DNA of 8,663 nucleotides from an uncultured Treponema sp. (GTDB lineage Bacteria > Spirochaetota > Spirochaetia > Treponematales > Treponemataceae), in contig CALBXN010000018.1 in the NCBI GenBank assembly GCA_937890485.1, positions 1 through 8,663 on the forward strand, written 5' to 3'. The notes below the pieces were generated by a model. That model was not told the origin of the DNA, did not search any database, and saw only the letters and a list, made by a program, of their open reading frames with translations. The position numbers were made by a program, and so were the translations under genes. Positions 7,304 to 8,663 of the stretch are shown one piece after another; within the stretch, counting starts at the first letter, position 1; every line of letters starts with the position of its first letter.

Positions 7304-8535
7304 TTGTAGTCCAATGCTAAAATTTTGTCGTTCGGATTTTCTTCAGACATTTTTTGCAGATCGTCTAAGACGAACCAAAAGTAGATATCAAAGAATTCAT
7401 CTTTTTCTTTGCGTGACATTCCAATACTCGAAAGGCCGATTTTATGTAACTTGATGTTGTTAAGCTCGGTATCGCTTAAAAATTTATTTATAGCTCTTCC
7501 CGAATGTCTAAATCCTGAATATTCTGTTTTAAAGCAAAGCTGGATTGCTTTGTCGAACATTCCTTGCGGATCGGGATATGCGATGTTAAAACCGTCATCA
7601 ATGTCTAATATGATTAACTTTCCGTTTTCTGAAAGATGGCTTGAAAGTACATCTATTAAGATAGCCGGATTTTTAGTGTGGAGAAGAAGCATAGATACGT
7701 TTATAACGTCAAACCCCGAAATGTTAAGCTCTTCTTCTATTTCGTACAATTTATCAGAAAAATCTTCGGCTTCGCAATCGCAAAGATACATATGACCGTC
7801 AGGGAAGGTAAGCTTTGCTTGCTCGAGGGCTTCCTGTTCTCTATCAATACCGATATAGTGTTTTACCGTCTTGTCCCAAAGAAACATTTTTGATTGAACA
7901 CCCGTGTTACAACCAATGTCTAAAAAGCTTGAGGAGGAGAGGTCGGGCAACAGCTTGTCATATTCATCTTTAGCGAATTTGTAAACAAATTGATGCTGCA
8001 CGTCAATGCGTACACGTTCTCCTTCGTCACCGAAAAATTTTAATTCGTTTGTATCCCACGAAGGCTTGTATTTTGTATCCTCAGAACCCTTGTATTCGGC
8101 AAAGCGCTTGTCGTTTTCTTTAAACCATTCCATAATATTATCGCAAATTTTTTGAACGAGAATAGAACGATTAGATTCGTTAATCGTCGCTACTTGTGAA
8201 GCAGCAGAGCTTATATATACTATTGAGTTGTCTTCTAACGAACAGTCGTCTAAGCGGATTATCATTATGGGAGTTTTTGTGCTTGCAATATTAGCTTCAC
8301 GCATTACTTGATTTGAATTCATTGAAAATTTGTTTAATAGTAATACAAAAAGTTTACATTCTTTGATTGCTTGCGGTATAACGGCAGTGTAATTTTGCGT
8401 GGCTTTGATATCGCGTTTTGCATACCAACAGCTTATGTTGATGTCGGGAGATTCTAACGTAGTTGCAAGTTCCTGAACGAGATCAGCACAACTATCTGTA
8501 TGATAGCTGAAAAATACGTCAATTGGATTATTCAT
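7210..8535 (-). CDS. TIR-domain / class I SAM-dependent methyltransferase fusion protein
   Basis: The product has 441 residues in two domains. Residues 4 to about 140 form a TIR domain: box 1 VFFSYH (7-12), then CWYAKRDIKATQNYTAVIPQAI (36-57) and the LFVLLLNKFSMNSNQVMRE segment (62-80). There Glu80 stands six residues after Ser74, as does the catalytic Glu of NAD-cleaving TIR domains. Residues about 165-390 form a Rossmann methyltransferase: motif I LDIGCNTG (205-212), acidic end of beta-2 Asp231 (YIGID), Asp253 after motif III, and FDVINVSMLLLH (275-286). No NPPY or DPPY is present, so a small molecule, protein or RNA substrate is likelier than DNA adenine. There is no membrane segment. AGGAGA at 8544-8549 fixes the start. 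The last roughly 30 residues, very basic, are encoded by hydF DNA out of frame, so the native C-terminus is probably lost. I know of no named system with this architecture; a defence role is inference. Confidence 0.85.
   Translation of the reverse strand: MNNPIDVFFSYHTDSCADLVQELATTLESPDINISCWYAKRDIKATQNYTAVIPQAIKECKLFVLLLNKFSMNSNQVMREANIASTKTPIMIIRLDDCSLEDNSIVYISSAASQVATINESNRSILVQKICDNIMEWFKENDKRFAEYKGSEDTKYKPSWDTNELKFFGDEGERVRIDVQHQFVYKFAKDEYDKLLPDLSSSSFLDIGCNTGVQSKMFLWDKTVKHYIGIDREQEALEQAKLTFPDGHMYLCDCEAEDFSDKLYEIEEELNISGFDVINVSMLLLHTKNPAILIDVLSSHLSENGKLIILDIDDGFNIAYPDPQGMFDKAIQLCFKTEYSGFRHSGRAINKFLSDTELNNIKLHKIGLSSIGMSRKEKDEFFDIYFWFVLDDLQKMSEENPNDKILALDYKWMKNNYAKMKNQFKLVQKKKLEWNKLSKNY
7250..7315. 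other. Junction between AT-rich host DNA (hydF) and the TIR-methyltransferase segment
   Basis: Certain hydF coding sequence (G5 motif ISAK) is reached at about 7250-7260, and no hydF-like sequence is visible beyond about 7315. Methyltransferase coding sequence is certain beyond about 7330. The exact breakpoint cannot be set, because the stretch between G4 and G5 of HydF is variable and the tail of the methyltransferase is unknown. I see no insertion-sequence end, integrase site or target-site duplication here. Confidence 0.6.
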
Positions 8536-8543
8536 AAAGCAGT

Positions 8544-8549
8544 TCTCCT
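8544..8549 (-). promoter_or_regulatory. Ribosome binding site of the TIR-methyltransferase gene
   Basis: AGGAGA on the minus strand lies 8 bases before the ATG at 8533-8535. It is one of the best ribosome binding sites in the window, and no other in-frame start nearby competes. Confidence 0.75.
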
Positions 8550-8594
8550 AATCTGATAAAATAATTATATAAGCCAACGGTTTGTTGTAAAATC

Positions 8595-8623
8595 ATTATA
8601 ACAAATTTCGACAAAAAAAGCAA
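8595..8623 (-). promoter_or_regulatory. Strong sigma70 promoter with extended -10, for the TIR-methyltransferase gene
   Basis: On the minus strand TTGCTT (8618-8623) and a perfect TATAAT (8595-8600) are separated by 17 bases. TG stands one base before the -10 (TGTTATAAT), giving an extended -10 element. Transcription should start near 8588, leaving a leader of about 50 bases. This is the closest match to consensus in the window. It may also drive truncated hydF and the exported-protein gene downstream, since no terminator is seen between them. Confidence 0.7.
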
Positions 8624-8644
8624 GTGTAAATTTGATTATAACAA
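8595..8644. repeat. Direct repeat ATTATAACAA, two copies 40 bases apart, upstream of the TIR gene
   Basis: ATTATAACAA occurs at 8595-8604 and again at 8635-8644, same orientation, exactly 40 bases start to start. The first copy includes the -10 hexamer of the promoter. The upstream copy has no good -35 at 17 bases (CGAAAT at 8658-8663). It may be a second weaker promoter, a repeated regulator site, or coincidence in AT-rich DNA. Confidence 0.4.
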
Positions 8645-8663
8645 TGTTTATATGCTTATTTCG

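Noticed and set aside
7409..7893. Two plus-strand open frames of 128 and 71 codons opposite the methyltransferase
   Set aside because: Antisense shadows with no ribosome binding site and no recognisable domain; the minus-strand frame carries clear methyltransferase motifs.
832..8663. CRISPR array, tRNA, rRNA or insertion-sequence ends
   Set aside because: No spaced repeats, cloverleaf-like sequence, transposase frame or terminal inverted repeats were found on either strand.

Overview
The window is AT-rich DNA from an anaerobic, Gram-negative-type bacterium. A spirochete of the Treponema group is the best guess from the gene set: QueH-type queuosine synthesis, a minimal two-gene SufC/SufB-type Fe-S system, [FeFe]-hydrogenase maturation (HydF), and an exported protein with a signal peptide and a C-terminal aromatic residue. 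The genus is inferred; no rRNA or other marker is present to settle it.

Layout, left to right. Bases 2-472 (+) hold the C-terminal part of queH, whose start lies before the window. It overlaps a small DtxR/MntR-family metal-dependent repressor (459-827, +). Facing it only 4 bases away is a three-gene minus-strand operon read from about 4880: sufC (4120-4848), a SufB/SufD-type scaffold (3172-4113) and the Cu+ P1B-ATPase copA (832-3171). The two sufB/copA reading frames abut directly. A divergent intergenic region (4849-5054) carries a plausible promoter on each strand, one for suf-copA and one for a short-chain dehydrogenase (5055-5861, +). Converging on the dehydrogenase is a minus-strand run: a small exported, probably outer-membrane protein (5873-6505), a 5'-truncated hydF (6518-7303), and a TIR-domain/SAM-methyltransferase fusion (7210-8535) with its own strong promoter at 8595-8623.

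The right end is the unusual part. The hydF frame starts abruptly just before the G5 motif of its GTPase domain. All of G1-G4 is missing, and upstream DNA is instead the TIR-methyltransferase gene. That gene is clearly richer in G+C (about 39% in five 60-base lines I counted, against about 28% in five lines from the rest). Its reading frame runs out of frame into hydF before stopping. This looks like a foreign TIR-methyltransferase cargo that replaced or interrupted the 5' half of hydF, although a chimeric assembly join must be excluded. The fusion is the best candidate for an undescribed, possibly defence-related, gene. The rest is housekeeping metabolism: tRNA modification, metal sensing, copper export linked to Fe-S assembly, and envelope functions.
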